This document shows, piece after piece, positions 21,040 through 32,805 of a stretch of 61,208 nt of DNA (the first letter of the stretch is position 1; each line of letters begins with the position of its first letter). A program made the position numbers and the translations under genes. The notes beneath the pieces were generated by a model that saw nothing but the letters and a program-made list of their open reading frames with translations, ran no database searches and was not told the origin of the DNA. This DNA comes from Gamarada debralockiae (taxonomy: Eukaryota; Ascomycota; Leotiomycetes; Helotiales; Hyphodiscaceae): assembly GCA_002803225.1 (NCBI GenBank), contig NXFV01000623.1, positions 1 through 61,208 of the forward strand. The letters run 5' to 3'.

Positions 21040-23065
21040 ATGGTCAGCTTGGGGCATTCGCATCGCCGGGCTTCCGCTGCAAGTACGTGCCCTTTTTTTG
21101 ATGCTTATCGCGATGGGATCTTGGCTAGGAGGGGTATGGGAATGATTTGATGGGGTACGCAGGAGTAATGGCTAATGTGTTTGTGAATATATAGGCAATA
21201 GATCTTCTGTTGACGAAGCAAGGTCGGATGGCCCTGAGGACGAGACTACGGTCGTGGAGCCTGAGCAGGGAAATGGTGAGATCTTCACACTCAGAAGGGA
21301 GGGTGGACAATGCTGATAGACGGGGACAGTTCTCTCACATATTATCTCGCAGTTGAGGCCTGGTGCGGATTTGAGTCGAGTGGTGTTGCCGACGTTCATT
21401 TTGGAACCTAGGAGTATGTTGGAGAGAATCACAAAGTGCGTAGCTCTGGAAGAGGATATGAGGAGCTGGGCTTTGGGAAATATAATGCTGACGTCGAATA
21501 GCTTCATGGCACACCCGGAGACGTTATTGCCTATGCCAGAGATTGACGATCCAACGCAAAGATTTGTGAGCGTGGTGAAGTTCTACTTGAGTGGATGGCA
21601 TATCAAACCTCCGTAAGCACATGCTCTCTTCCCTTTACTCGAAACTCTTACTGATATGTACTGCAGAGGCGTCAAGAAACCCCTCAATCCCATCCTCGGC
21701 GAGACGTTCACCTGCTATTGGGAATTCCCAGACCACACAAAAGGCTACTACATCTCCGAGCAAACCTCCCACCACCCCCCGAAATCCAGCTACTTCTACA
21801 TGGCTCCCGAGCACCACATCCGAATCGACGGCTGTCTGAAACCTCGCAGTAAGTTCCTAGGCAATTCGGCGGCGAGTATAATGGAGGGTATTGCCATATT
21901 GCGGTTTTTGAACAGAGGAACTGGTCCCAAGGGCGAAAGATACATTCTCACGCAACCAAATATGTATGCACGGGGTATTTTGTTTGGCAAGATGAAGTAT
22001 GAGCTTGGAGATCATAGTTTCGTGAGATGTCCGGAGTTGGGACTGAGCGCGGACATTGAGTTCAAGACCAAGGGATACTTTGGGGGAACGTATAATGCGA
22101 TTGGTGGGATGATTAAGAATGATAAGACTGGAGAGGCGCTTTTCGAGTTATCTGGGATGTGGAGTGGGGAGATGTGGCTTAAGGATTTGAAGGTACGTTT
22201 CTTCGTGAAATTTGGAGAGGGCAGCACTGACCTGGGGATTAGACTGGCAAGAAAGAGCTCTTATTCAACGCTACCAGAGCAAAACCCACCCCTCCAATAG
22301 CGCGACCACTCGACGAGCAAGAAGAGCGCGAATCTCAGAGGTTATGGTACAAGACGGCTGAAGCTGTCAAGGCACGTAATCACGAGGTAGCAACGGATGA
22401 GAAAACGAAGATTGAAGATCAACAAAGAGATGAAGCCGCCAAAAGAGCAGAAGATGGCGTTGAGTGGCACCCAAGACTATTCAGAGAAGTTCGTGGAGGC
22501 CCAGGAGGTTCAGAGGAAGGCGAAGAAGACTTAGATTGGATTTTGAACGCAGACATGTAAGTTCCACCTCAATCTGTACACTTATAGCTACTAATGTCTA
22601 AACAGCAATGGCACAACGCCCCAGCAGCAATCAGAGCAGATTCTAGCAATCACCCCCATCCTCCGAGGCCAGAACTCCAACGAGAAGAATCCAATACCAC
22701 CACACCGCCAACAATCTTTCTCAGCTGAACCAAACCATCGTGACCCTGTCACAGTTGTCGCTCCACAACCACATGCTCCAGCACAACAATCCGATCTCAT
22801 AGATTTCGGCCAAAACGACAGTCCAGCATTGCAACAACCCTTAATACCGGCAGATCTAAAAGCGGTACAAACGCAAAATAACGGCCAGCAGCAGAAAGAC
22901 CTAGAGCAGACACTTCGATCTACGAGCACATCACCTCCTCCAAACAAAGGATCGCTGATTGATTTTCATGACGATTTGAAAAATAATCTGCCTGATGATC
23001 ATAATCTTAAGAGACAAGATACCGATACGCAGAGTTTGGATGAGTTTGTAGATGCTGAGGGTTAA
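21040..23065 (+). CDS. oxysterol-binding protein homologue (ORP/Osh family, short form)
   Basis: Lipid-transfer protein of about 546 aa that would move sterol or phosphatidylserine/PI4P between membranes. Seven exons: 21040-21082, 21195-21275, 21330-21435, 21502-21612, 21667-22192, 22243-22556 and 22606-23065; all junctions keep frame. The family fingerprint EQTSHHPP is near residue 145, preceded by KPLNPILGETF. The lid and N-terminal part (LSHIISQLRPGADLSRVVLP) also fit. There is no PH, ankyrin or FFAT-like region, so it resembles the short Osh4-7 type. The last ~130 residues are Gln/Pro-rich and contain two similar short motifs, DLIDFGQND and SLIDFHDD. The first exon codes for only 14 residues. 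Confidence 0.92.
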
Positions 23066-23519
23066 TTTAGAGGGGAGGGCGGTGTGGGGGTTGGGATATA
23101 CTGGGGAAGGAAAGGGGAAGGGAAATAAGGATGGGGTAGAAAGGGGTGGGTGGCGTTGATCTTTGAGGAGGCACACGTGCGTTAATGATCCTGTATAGGA
23201 CAAGAAAGATACACTGATATCGTGGGCATGGTGTATGATTTTTCACGGCTTTAGAGGGAACTCGGAATATTTGGTTCGCAAAAGCATTGTTTCTTCTGAA
23301 TACTAGGTGCTGAGTGATGTCACTCAGCTATGATACACGCTTTTCATTCCATGCGTAGAACACAGTGACCTGTAACGCCCGATATAACCATCTTCCGCTA
23401 TTACAATGCCCTGGATATCTCCCCTCTTGTCTCATCTCATCCATATCCCCGTAAGCTCTCTCCAGCCCCCATTCATCCACGCTCATTTCCACCAGCCAAT
23501 CTCGGCTCCTCCATCCCAT
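23066..23519. other. convergent 3' flanks
   Basis: A 454-base gap between the 3' ends of two convergent genes. It starts with a purine-rich stretch (G/A runs at 23,075-23,150) and has no open gene. Confidence 0.5.
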
Positions 23520-24249
23520 CTAATATCTCTTCCTAGTAGGTTCCGGACTCGGACTCCTACTCGCACTCCTCTCATCCCTACCCCTCATACGCAACCACTT
23601 CTTCGTACTCAACTCCAGTTCCTTTTCCAACTCATCACTCGGATTCTTCCTATGAATGAAATTGCAGAAGCCACCTCGCACACATCCCTCCCCACTATTC
23701 AATCTGCAACACGCTTCGCGGAAGTCTGTGACGGGGGACAGCTCGCAGTAGATGGGGCGGGCGGCGTACCAGCGGCTGTTTAGGGCGTCGCAGGCTTTTT
23801 GAGCGCTGTCTTCGTATTTGAAACGTGCGTAGACATTGCCAATTAGATCTATTCCCGATCTGTTAGTAAAACTTCCCTTAACAGTTTGAAAGTAGATTTG
23901 AAAGGGGAGGAGAGGGGGAGGGGGTTAGGAGTGGCGGGCAAAACCTACGATCATTATTATTATCACAAACGACAACCTCCTCAATCTCCCCAAACTTGCA
24001 CATCTCGCACCAAAAGTCCTCATAAAAAGCATCAAAGTGATTCTGCAACTGGCTCGTATTCATCTTATTCTTTGGATCGTAGGCTGGGTTTTGGTAGAGG
24101 TTGGGCAGGAGGATGGTTTGGGAGTAGGAGGGCTTGACGTGTTTTCGAGAACAGCGGTCGCCGTGGCGGCAGGCACCGATTTTGTAGTAGAAGGAGCAGT
24201 TTACTTTGTCGGCTTCTGTGCCGAAGATCGAGGCGAGGTAGTTCGCCAT
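23520..24249 (-). CDS. U2AF1: U2 snRNP auxiliary factor small subunit (U2AF35)
   Basis: Nuclear splicing factor of 209 aa that reads the 3' splice-site AG together with the large U2AF subunit. Exons are 23949-24249 and 23520-23848, split by a 100-nt intron with a TACTAAC branch site. The join gives CDNNNDHLIGNVYARFKYED, the normal sequence across this region. The order is ZnF1 (CSFYYKIGACRHGDRCSRKH, residues 18-37), a UHM/RRM with the RNP-like VYARFKYED, then ZnF2 (CCRLNSGEGCVRGGFCNFIH). The RS tail is very short (SASRSPSPEPTRKRY). The length fits the fungal family. The start ATG opens on the conserved MANYLASIFGTE. Confidence 0.95.
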
Positions 24250-25608
24250 TTTTTGAGGTTGTGGTGCGTGTCTTGGGGAAAGGTGGGTAGAGGACTGGAG
24301 ATTTTGCCTCTACGAGTCGAGGATTGAGGTTGTATTTGCGCGGTTGTGCAGTTGATGTAGATGTAGGCGCAGACGGGTTCGTAGTTCGACGGTTGCTTGC
24401 GATGTCGAGCGTAAGGTCTTGTGCGCAGGTGTTAATTGTGTCTTGGGGTTGAACTTTTGATGCGCGACGCTCGCGACATGAGTTTTAGAGGATAGGCCAA
24501 AAGAGGAATAGCGGCATAAACTAGCTTACTAATTCATATTTGGAAGAAAATGGAGTTTGGAGATGCTTCGAGAAGCTATCATTCAATATTCGCCCGGAAT
24601 CAAGAATCGTAATGTGCCATGTCATTTCAGGCCGATGATGTCCAGTGATATAATGTTATGTCTTTTCAATCGCTCTCTTGTTTTGAGCCATTCCTAATTC
24701 CGGGCTTTTCGATATCCGCAGCTACATTTGGAGGAGACCCAAATTCAATCATTCAGTGGAATTGAATGATCATAATTGTGACTACAGGATGTGGATAATC
24801 TACCTAACCTCCAATCTCTCCAATTCAGTGAGCGATTGCTTTTCGCACCCAGCGTCCAACCTTCCGTATCGTCTGCTCCGTCAACTCGCTGCTCTTATTG
24901 TGACAAAACGTATCGCCGAATTGGATGATTACTCTGCTATTAGAGAGCATGGTGCTTCGGCCAAGATTGCGAGGGTAGTAATTCCCAGGGACTCAAACAC
25001 TGTCAGCGATTGGCAAACGCACTTCAGGTGGCCATGCCACCATGGGTGGTTCTTGAGTGTCGACATGTTGGGTGCGGATGGAGGATCTACAATCGTTCAT
25101 TTGTTTTGAATGATTCGCGGCGGACTGTTCCTTCCTGAATAGTCCTCCGTTCTGGTCAGTTAGGCAGCTACCTCCATATCCCCCTTCCTTTTGGGAGTTC
25201 GGACATCGTTCATTCTCGTTCAGCGATTGAATAAATAATCTTCTACTTTCCCATGTCTATCAAACTATCACAGATATCCACAATTTCAATCGCTATGAGC
25301 AACTTGGGGGGCGCGTCATAGAGGTCTTCTTCAGGACATTCAGCCCCAGTAAGCAACTTATATATCAATATCTTATGTGCCAAATATCACGGAGATTTCA
25401 CTCGTTTTACCTTCCAAACATTCAACTCAATTGAGTGGTTCAAGTCCGACCATTCATTATGTTCAAATGATTGAAATCGGAGGTATGAAACCACCTCTCG
25501 GGTCTATCTCTTCAATCATCGCACAAAGTGGCATATGAAATATCAACCTCTCGACTCACTTAGACAGTTAGATGATTTGAAATACCACTGCTTAAGCTAT
25601 TTGAGTGA

Positions 25609-25839
25609 TTATCATCCCAGCTGCGGCCAGGAACGCACTTCCCTAGCCGCCGGTTTTCAGCTTTTATCGTGCGATCAATTCTCAATTATATTACAAATAA
25701 ACTTGGTGCGCGTTTATTTCGAAGCTTGATGGTCATAGTACTAAACAGCTTTTATTTTATTTGACTTTGTGGTGATGTATACATGTTTGAAGTTGGGGTA
25801 AAAAATAAGTGCGTTCCTGGCCGCAGCCGAGATGATAAT
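25609..25839. mobile_element. MITE-like element with 32-bp terminal inverted repeats
   Basis: The left arm at 25609-25640 and the reverse complement of 25808-25839 match at 30 of 32 bases. The shared core CTGCGGCCAGGAACGCACTT is identical in both. The element is about 231 bp, has an AT-rich centre and carries no coding frame. I could not identify a clear target-site duplication. The size and structure fit a miniature inverted-repeat transposable element, but a non-mobile palindrome cannot be excluded. Confidence 0.65.
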
Positions 25840-26014
25840 TCAATCGATTGTTGACATTCAGCGATTGAGGTTGAAGTTATCGACGAAGGGGAGGACCTCC
25901 TACTCCATACCTCGTTCATCGCTCACCTGTTTTGAGGAATTGACATCTCATTTGCTGATGACAGCGATTTTGGTGTCCACAAACTCTCTCTTTCCCATCA
26001 AATCCGTTGAAGGA

Positions 26015-26028
26015 CCCCCCCCCCCCCC
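26015..26028. repeat. poly-C run (14 nt)
   Basis: Fourteen consecutive C bases within GAAGGA...TTTCAAC. This is a slippage-prone homopolymer whose length in the assembly is uncertain. Confidence 0.9.
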
Positions 26029-28349
26029 TTTCAACACTCTGTCATGTGAGTGGCCCCCTGCTTTGTTCGGACCGTTTCATTCATGGGACCCTTTTTCATT
26101 CAAAACTTCAACACTTGTTGACAAGTATCGCAAGTCTCATGGTCTCCATCTACCATTTAAACTGTTTCAGCCACCCGCCGTCTCGACAATGGCTATCGCC
26201 CTCCGTCTCCCAGTTCAAGATGTTCAAAAACCCTCGGCAGTCCAGAGGAAGGGGAGCAGTCTGCAAGGGAGTCCAAGAAGAGTTACAGCTTGTAAAGCTC
26301 CATACTCGTCACCAGATATCTTTCCGGGTTTGACTCGCACAACAAAACGAAAGGCCAGCCTCCTCTTTAACATGCAAACGCGAAAGCAAACACGAATAAC
26401 TAATGAGTAAGGTCTTAACCATTTGATGAGAGCCGGGAAGAACACAAGACATAGGAGAGTAGAAAGTAAAGCTTTCAGAATTTCTCTGCCACTCATTCCA
26501 CAAAGCTTTTGAGACAGCGGAAGAAATTCTCGTTGCGAACTGATGAGGCTCGCAAACGCCCTTCCAACTGCGAGCTGGAGCTCGCCCTGCGGGACAATGG
26601 TTCGCAAAACAAACAAGGAGTACTCGTCAGCATGACAGCTTGTCCACCGCAGAGATATACGTATCTCACTCTTTTAAGTGCTGGACGCGAAATGGATTTT
26701 CCAGACTGAAGCCCAATACTATCAGCAGCCACCGGGTGTGGTGCTCAAAATGTTAGTCTTGCGAGCTTGTGTTTCCTCGTGCCAGCCTCAAACGACCATT
26801 CCCTAGCAAATCGCATAACAATCTTAGAGACGGAATTTTCTATTCTTTCGCAACCCTGGATATGATCATTCTCTTGAGTTTGAAAGGCAGCTCGGAATCT
26901 TTGATTCACATAATAAACACAATATCATCAGATTGAAAAAGCTTCTGATGGTCATGCAGAAATGAGATCGCACAGATCTTCATCTTTGACAGAAAGCTTG
27001 GCTCTTCAGACCCTGCGCATATCTTCTAGATGTCAATTCGTCACTCGTTTCGTATTCTGTACGTTTATCACCGGCGGAGTACATGAAACACGGAGGCTGA
27101 CGGTTCTAGCCGGCACCGAGCTCGGATGCTGGACTTCCCACGTTTTGAGAGAACTTCCCGCTGACTCTTATTTCTGAAATACTACGATGAGAGTTTCTTT
27201 AGAACTTTCTCAAAGTTCAAAATGATTCGTGACCAGATCCAAATTACCCTCTGCTATTAATACAACAAATAATTATAGGCGCGAGATCCTTCTCGCATAG
27301 CTCCAGCAAACGCAGGTAACCATTAGCCAAAGAATCGGCAGCCAATAAAGGAGTTTTGAAACACTCTATTCAGAATAAAGATGCAGTCAGACTGAAAGGG
27401 CATGCGGTAGCGCTTGCTACCCCTCGTGTTGTACTACTCTGGCTGCTGATCAATGTCAAAGCGTTTAAGTGTGCTTTGACAGGCATCCCAGACGATAATC
27501 ACCATACGCTTGGGGATCAGGGGCAGGAATCAATTAACCGAGAAAGCTTGGTACTTCGTATCACGACGACATCCCAGCTCCATCACAAGATGGTAATCTG
27601 AGTATCAAGAGTAAGCAGCCATGTTCGACATTTGGGGGTTTCCTTCCTCCCTCCATTGCCGCCATTATTTCTGAAGCAAGCAGAATTATCCTTCCTAATC
27701 AAATGAAGCGCCGGATTGGGAGCGCTTCGCTTTCAATGTCCAGTTTGAAGTGGTCGAAGAAAGCTGTTCGCGATATATGAAACAGCAAACAAGATAAGAT
27801 CGGTACGAGATACCGGAACTTGGCCTGTGCTTTGCATTTGTCGAAACATCCTTGAGCCCCTCCTTGTCCATTTGTGCCTAGCTGCCGATAATCTGTAAAC
27901 ATTCAGCCCTGTCAGTGACCTCGTTCCTAACATACTGACATCTCGCACGTACCTTAACGAACTTCAACATGGTTGGACTTTCCCTAGAGGCGCCGCAGCG
28001 TCATAATCGTCTGACCGTCATGTGAAGTTTATATAGTTCGCCGGCCCAAGTGAGTATTCTTTTTGTTTGTCCAAACTGCTTCATCACCTACTGACCGCGT
28101 CATTCTGCCACCTCCCAAAACGCTCGTTAACAGTAAACGTATCCTTTCAGAAGGAACGTTTATTGTAATTACTCGCAACTTCTCACCTCTTCTCCCAATT
28201 TCCTCTACAACTTCTCTTTCGTAAGTACAAAGCAACCAATATACCCCATCTGGTCAGAGCCTCATACTGACAACTCCATTCCAGTCAATATCACCTTCTC
28301 GATTTCACACCTAACCGCAAACGCCTAATATCTTCGAAAACACTTCAAG

Positions 28350-29206
28350 ATGTATCTCTCCGCCATCATCTCAATTTTCGTAGCCGCCCTTCTCACTTGC
28401 GCCGGCGCCCAGACTACCACTTCTCCCGTCACCGGAATTCTTGGCAATGCTACTGTCGTCGAGGACAACCCTCCCGGACCAATTTATGTCGCTACTCTTC
28501 CTGAAAAGGAGTTCTTCAACCCTGATGATCCTCGTGGCAACGTGAAGGGCTCTGTCTCGGCAACCGCGAACCCTAACGGCATTGGAGTCTCCTTCCAGGT
28601 CACTTTCTCTAACCTTCCCACAAGCGGTGGGCCATTCCGTAAGTTTCCTCGAGTTCGTCTCGACTTTCAAAGCTGACGATTTGGGCAGTCTACCATCTTC
28701 ACGCTGCCCCTGTTCCAGCTGATGGCAACTGCACTGGCACCTTAGGTCATATTGATCCCTTCATTCGCGGCGAGGTTAGTACCTTCCTAGTTTGAACACA
28801 CAGTACAAAATACTGACGAAAATTCCAGACTCCTCCTTGCGATGAGTCTCTTCCACAAACCTGCCAAGTTGGCGACCTGGCTGGCAAGCACGGAAAAATC
28901 ACATCTGACCCCTTCACCGCATCCTACTCAGATGACTTCGCATCTACTCTCAAAGGTCTCGGTTCCTTCTTCGGCAATCGCTCCTTAACTCTTCATTTCG
29001 GAAACGCTACTCGCATTACATGCGCCAACTTCACACTTCTCGGAAACAGCGCTGGTGGTACTGGCGGCGGAGAGAGCACCAATACTACAGCAAATGCTAC
29101 AAGCAGCTCCACACCACCACAATTTACTGGCCTTGGAGCAGTGTCTTTCTCTGTAGCTCCAATGCTGTACTTGGTTACAGTTGCTGCACTGACTATGGCG
29201 CTTTGA
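28350..29206 (+). CDS. GPI-anchored, Cu-only superoxide dismutase-like protein
   Basis: Secreted cell-surface protein of 250 aa. Exons are 28350-28638, 28689-28774 and 28829-29206. A signal peptide (IISIFVAALLTCAGA) opens it. An SOD-like domain follows with candidate copper ligands in YHLHAAP (two His), GKHGKI and LTLHFGN. The join at the first intron restores GGPFLYHLHAAP. The usual zinc-site His/Asp cluster after GKHGK is not apparent, which matches fungal copper-only SODs such as Candida Sod5. The C-terminus is Ser/Thr/Asn-rich and ends in a hydrophobic tail (LVTVAALTMAL), typical of a GPI signal. It would dismutate extracellular superoxide. Paired Cys (CTG, PPC, QTC, ITC) may form disulphides. 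Confidence 0.88.
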
Positions 29207-31380
29207 GCTGGGTCAACAGGTGAAGGACTTAATGGATGAGGTAATGGGAGGCGCATTTATACTAGGGCGTTATTAATGTTTCTTGAGGATCATGAGGGAC
29301 ATGATCCAAAATGGGAAAAGATGGTATAATAAAAGTCCTTAGGGCTGCTGCATACACTTGTAATACTAGATAAATTCAACGCACCGATACCATAGTCCAA
29401 TACAACGACAAAATTCCAACTACTTTGACCTTCCCAAATCCGAACAAATTTTTTCCTTCCGGAATCATACAGCTGCAACACCTCGGTATTTCCCAGATCC
29501 GTAAAGTGAGATCTAACTCAGATCGGTACGAGCTCCCAGCTCGTATCCAGACCAAGGTTTGCACGTCGCCTCCTGAAAGGGAAGCGGCCGTGCACAACAG
29601 CGCGGCTGTTTTGTGTGCCAAGACTCTGACACTTTCCTAATGAGGGTGTTTCAGAAGATGTGAGGAACCCCTAGTCTTGGCTTCTATTTCGCTCGCATCG
29701 TAAGCCTATTCTGAAAGTTCGAGTGCTTCAGGTAGGGGACGTGATGGCACGTGAGGAAGATTGAAGTAGCGGACCTCCTCGGCTCCTTGCACGTCGCTGA
29801 GATATATATCAGGCAGATGGAACGGAGGGGAAAGGACTCAGCTCTTGATAGATATTCTCACCTTGTCTTCAAGGTCAGAAGGCTCGTTGAATTCCTCCAC
29901 GCACAACTTTTCTTCTCCGAAGGTTGACAATGCAGCCACCGTCCACCACATTCAAGTTGAACGGGCTGTAACCTCGAGAGGCGTGAAATGGGCTCTCTTG
30001 AAGAGAGGAAAACTCATTATTATTTGACGCCGTCAAGCAGAGGCAGGAGGCGATAAGAGTCATGAGAGGCGCACATATTCTCGGTGGCGATCATACAGTA
30101 CAGGGCCGTCTCAGATGCGGCACGAAGCGAGGCTTCCATGGCTTCTAGAAAAAGCAGGTGGCCAATTAACCTTCCATTTAACTTTTCATGCGTACCGATC
30201 TGCGGACTTCTCCGGATCTATCAAAGATGCAATATGTTTAAAAGGCTAGAAGTCTATGGGAATTTCTCAAATTCCTATGCTGTTCGCTTCGCATGTTGCA
30301 ACCCCCTTTCGTCCTTAGCGTGCCAGACCGAGAGCAGGAAGGTCACTCACAGATGAAGATTCGTGATGACATCTCAGTCTTTTGCCAGTCCACAGCAATT
30401 CAAACATCGCCTCTCCTGTTATATCCCCGATCTCAAGCACTGTCACGCGCAGATGAAAGCAGCCCACAGCGGGATGAGAATCTGAAAAAATTTGCTCGCG
30501 GTAACTTGGCTCCGCTCCCAGCATCTCGGATCGACAACTTTCCACGTTTTCATAACATGAAATGATCTACAGGGCTACATTCAATAATTCGGCTGACGAA
30601 TCTCGATCTTCTGCAACGTCGATCAGAATGTCTCGCCTCGGGATTCCACAACCTGGGGTTGGTCTCTCAGATAAGAGAGCGGAGACTGGCGAGCCTCTTA
30701 ATTCTCACCTCCTGAAGTTTGACGAGTGCTCCAAAAGTGGACGTGTTTGGAATGTCGTGTGTCAAAGAAAGGGACTTGCCCAATGATGTTCTTGTACCAA
30801 GTCTCGGCGCCCAAAATGATGGCGTGGGCTAGGAGCGTGGCATTGGTACTATCCGACCCCCTCCTAAATAAAGGTTAATGCTTTGCAAGCTGTGGACGGC
30901 ATGCTCTGAGTGGTGGAAACCCTTGCCAGCCTCACAGCTCAAGCCAATAAGAGGTCTGTGTAGTAGATTCAGGTGCTTCTAGAAGGCGAAAAGCACCTGT
31001 CGAAGCCGGTCAGAGCTTACTGCGCTGATTTCTATTTGCCAGACACCCTGGACTGATAGCCACAGTCACCTGGGTTTTCCTAGGAATTAACCCTTTATTC
31101 AGGGGAGGGGATAGTAGCTGCTACTGTAAGGGTAGTGCCCGATGGTTTCGTTCTACGGTAGTAGGGACAGCATATCATGCTAAGGGCGTTCGGAGTGGCG
31201 AAGAGCAGCCTGGCAGGGAATTGCGAAGATGAATGGACCACTGTCCCTGGAGAGACCCTCTCTCTTTAAAGTTCATCTCGTCCCCTCTTCCCCATACTTT
31301 CTCGCGTTGCCATGTTGATACTGTAATGACTACTGGCCTTGACGGTCAATGCACTCTCCTTAAATCCAACTGATCTCATC
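29207..31380. other. intergenic region
   Basis: About 2.2 kb without a recognisable gene. Frames of 60-90 codons occur on both strands around 29.4-30.8 kb but overlap and carry no motif. A CACGTGA-like word is near 29,748. The last ~150 bases before 31,381 are pyrimidine-rich (CTCTCTCTTTAAAG, CCCCTCTTCCCC) and probably form the promoter and leader of the rhodopsin-like gene. Confidence 0.45.
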
Positions 31381-32805
31381 ATGGCGGAAGACAGAGGCCC
31401 TCAACTTGGCAAGTTCCTACCATCAGTGCTTGGTTATCAGAGGCTGACTGGATCCAGCTGCTGTGCTCGGACTATTTCTTGCTCTAACATGGCTCTTTGT
31501 GTCTCTGCGAGTCTATGTCAAGGCCTTCATCAGTAAAAGCTGGGCAGTGGATGACTTCCTGCTCATCGTTTCACTGGTACGCCACTCCATATACCAACCA
31601 ACATGTGCCTGGGCTTCGATCACTGACCCAAATTACAGGTCTTCTTCAGCACATACGCAGCTTGCTCCCTGTCTGGCGTGAAGTACGGAACCGGAAGACA
31701 CGTCCAAAACATTCCCGTCGAAGGTGTCCCTAAAGCCCTGTACTTTTGGTGGCTCTGCGAACTCTTCTACACGATAACCACAGTATTCATCCGTCTCTCC
31801 ATCGCCGTCTTCCTCCTCCGAATTGCTGTCAAGCCTCTCCACAGAGGTATCATCTATGGGACTTTAGGAACGGTCGTCGCATTCTCCCTCTTCTATCTAT
31901 TTCTCGTTATCTTCCAATGCAATCCAGTGACCTTCTTTTGGGGCCAGTATGCAGGCGAGAAGGGGAGTTGCATCAACCCCGCCGTAGTGCCTGATGCTAG
32001 TATCGCTCATTCCGCAGTGTCGTTCACTGCAGATTGGATTCTGGGACTGTTGCCGATCTTCTTGATCTATCATCTTCAGATGAACTTCCGGACCAAGGCA
32101 TCCGTGGCAGGTGTTCTGTCTTTGGGTCTTCTGTAAGTCCCCTCCCTGTTTCTCTCTCTCAACTTCATGCTAATATGAATCTATAGGGCTGGAATAGCAA
32201 CAGGGATTCGAATACCATATATCAAAGTTCTCGCCCTGACAGACGACTTCCTCTTCGCAACAACCGACGTAGCAATCTGGTCCACCGTGGAAGCCGGTCT
32301 CGGCATCATCGCAGCCGGAGCAGCTACTCTCCGTCCTTTATTCCGCACATTCTACGCGCTCTCCACACGTAACAAATCATCCGCCCAAATTACCGCGTCC
32401 AAGCACTTGAAGCTGCGCAACGGCCACTTGCCTCCACATCTCCAAAGTAACAACAATCAGCTATCGACAGAGAGAACGCAATATGCATACAAAAGCTCCA
32501 TAGGCTCGTCGGGCGATAGCGAGGACATCCAGCTGCGGTCTGACATGGGAAGTACGGGGAAGGGAAAAGGTGGTGCAGCAGTTACGAGTAGCCCGTTCAC
32601 GGATGAGAACGAAGTGGAAGGACAGAGGAAAGGAAGGGAAAGCAGGTGGGGTGGTATTCAGGTCCATCGGACGGTGGAGATTAGTAGGGGTGATAGACGT
32701 GGGGATGCCGATGCGGAGAGTATTAGTTCGATTGGAAGTGGGAGTGTGCCGAATACGCCGTGGCCCAGACCGGGAACGGGGAGGTCGGATAAAGATATGG
32801 TATGA
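31381..32805 (+). CDS. rhodopsin-like fungal integral membrane protein (Pth11-related type, no CFEM)
   Basis: Seven-helix plasma-membrane protein of 419 aa. Exons are 31381-31408, 31458-31576, 31639-32132 and 32187-32805. The first intron is GC-AG (donor GCAAGT), which gives PQLAAVLGLFLALTWLFVSL; no GT donor keeps frame. Helices include LGLFLALTWLFVSLRVYVKA, FFSTYAACSLSG, YTITTVFIRLSIAVFLLRI, FSLFYLFLVIFQCNP and SFTADWILGLLPIFLIYHLQ. The family features SWAVDDFLL after helix 1 and RIPYIKVLALTDDFLF are present. The ~130-residue cytosolic tail is Ser/Gly/Arg-rich. There is no CFEM domain ahead of the helices. A sensing role is inferred from the family; no ligand is known. Confidence 0.88.

Larger units (their letters stand above)
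24250..28349. other. long gene-free, repeat-bearing region
   Basis: About 4.1 kb with no gene I can support. The part at 24.5-26.0 kb is AT-rich and dotted with the word AGCGATTG or its complement (24,667; 24,831; 25,005; 25,222; 25,287; 25,860) and with TTGAATGAT-like words. It includes the MITE-like element at 25609-25839 and a 14-C run at 26015. A 192-codon plus frame (25,832-26,410) crosses the C-run and the MITE end and looks accidental. From 27.6 kb onward the sequence probably serves as the upstream region of the SOD-like gene. Confidence 0.5.

Noticed and set aside
25832..26410. 192-codon plus-strand frame
   Set aside because: It starts inside the MITE-like end, crosses a 14-C run read as poly-Pro, and has no domain or splice context.
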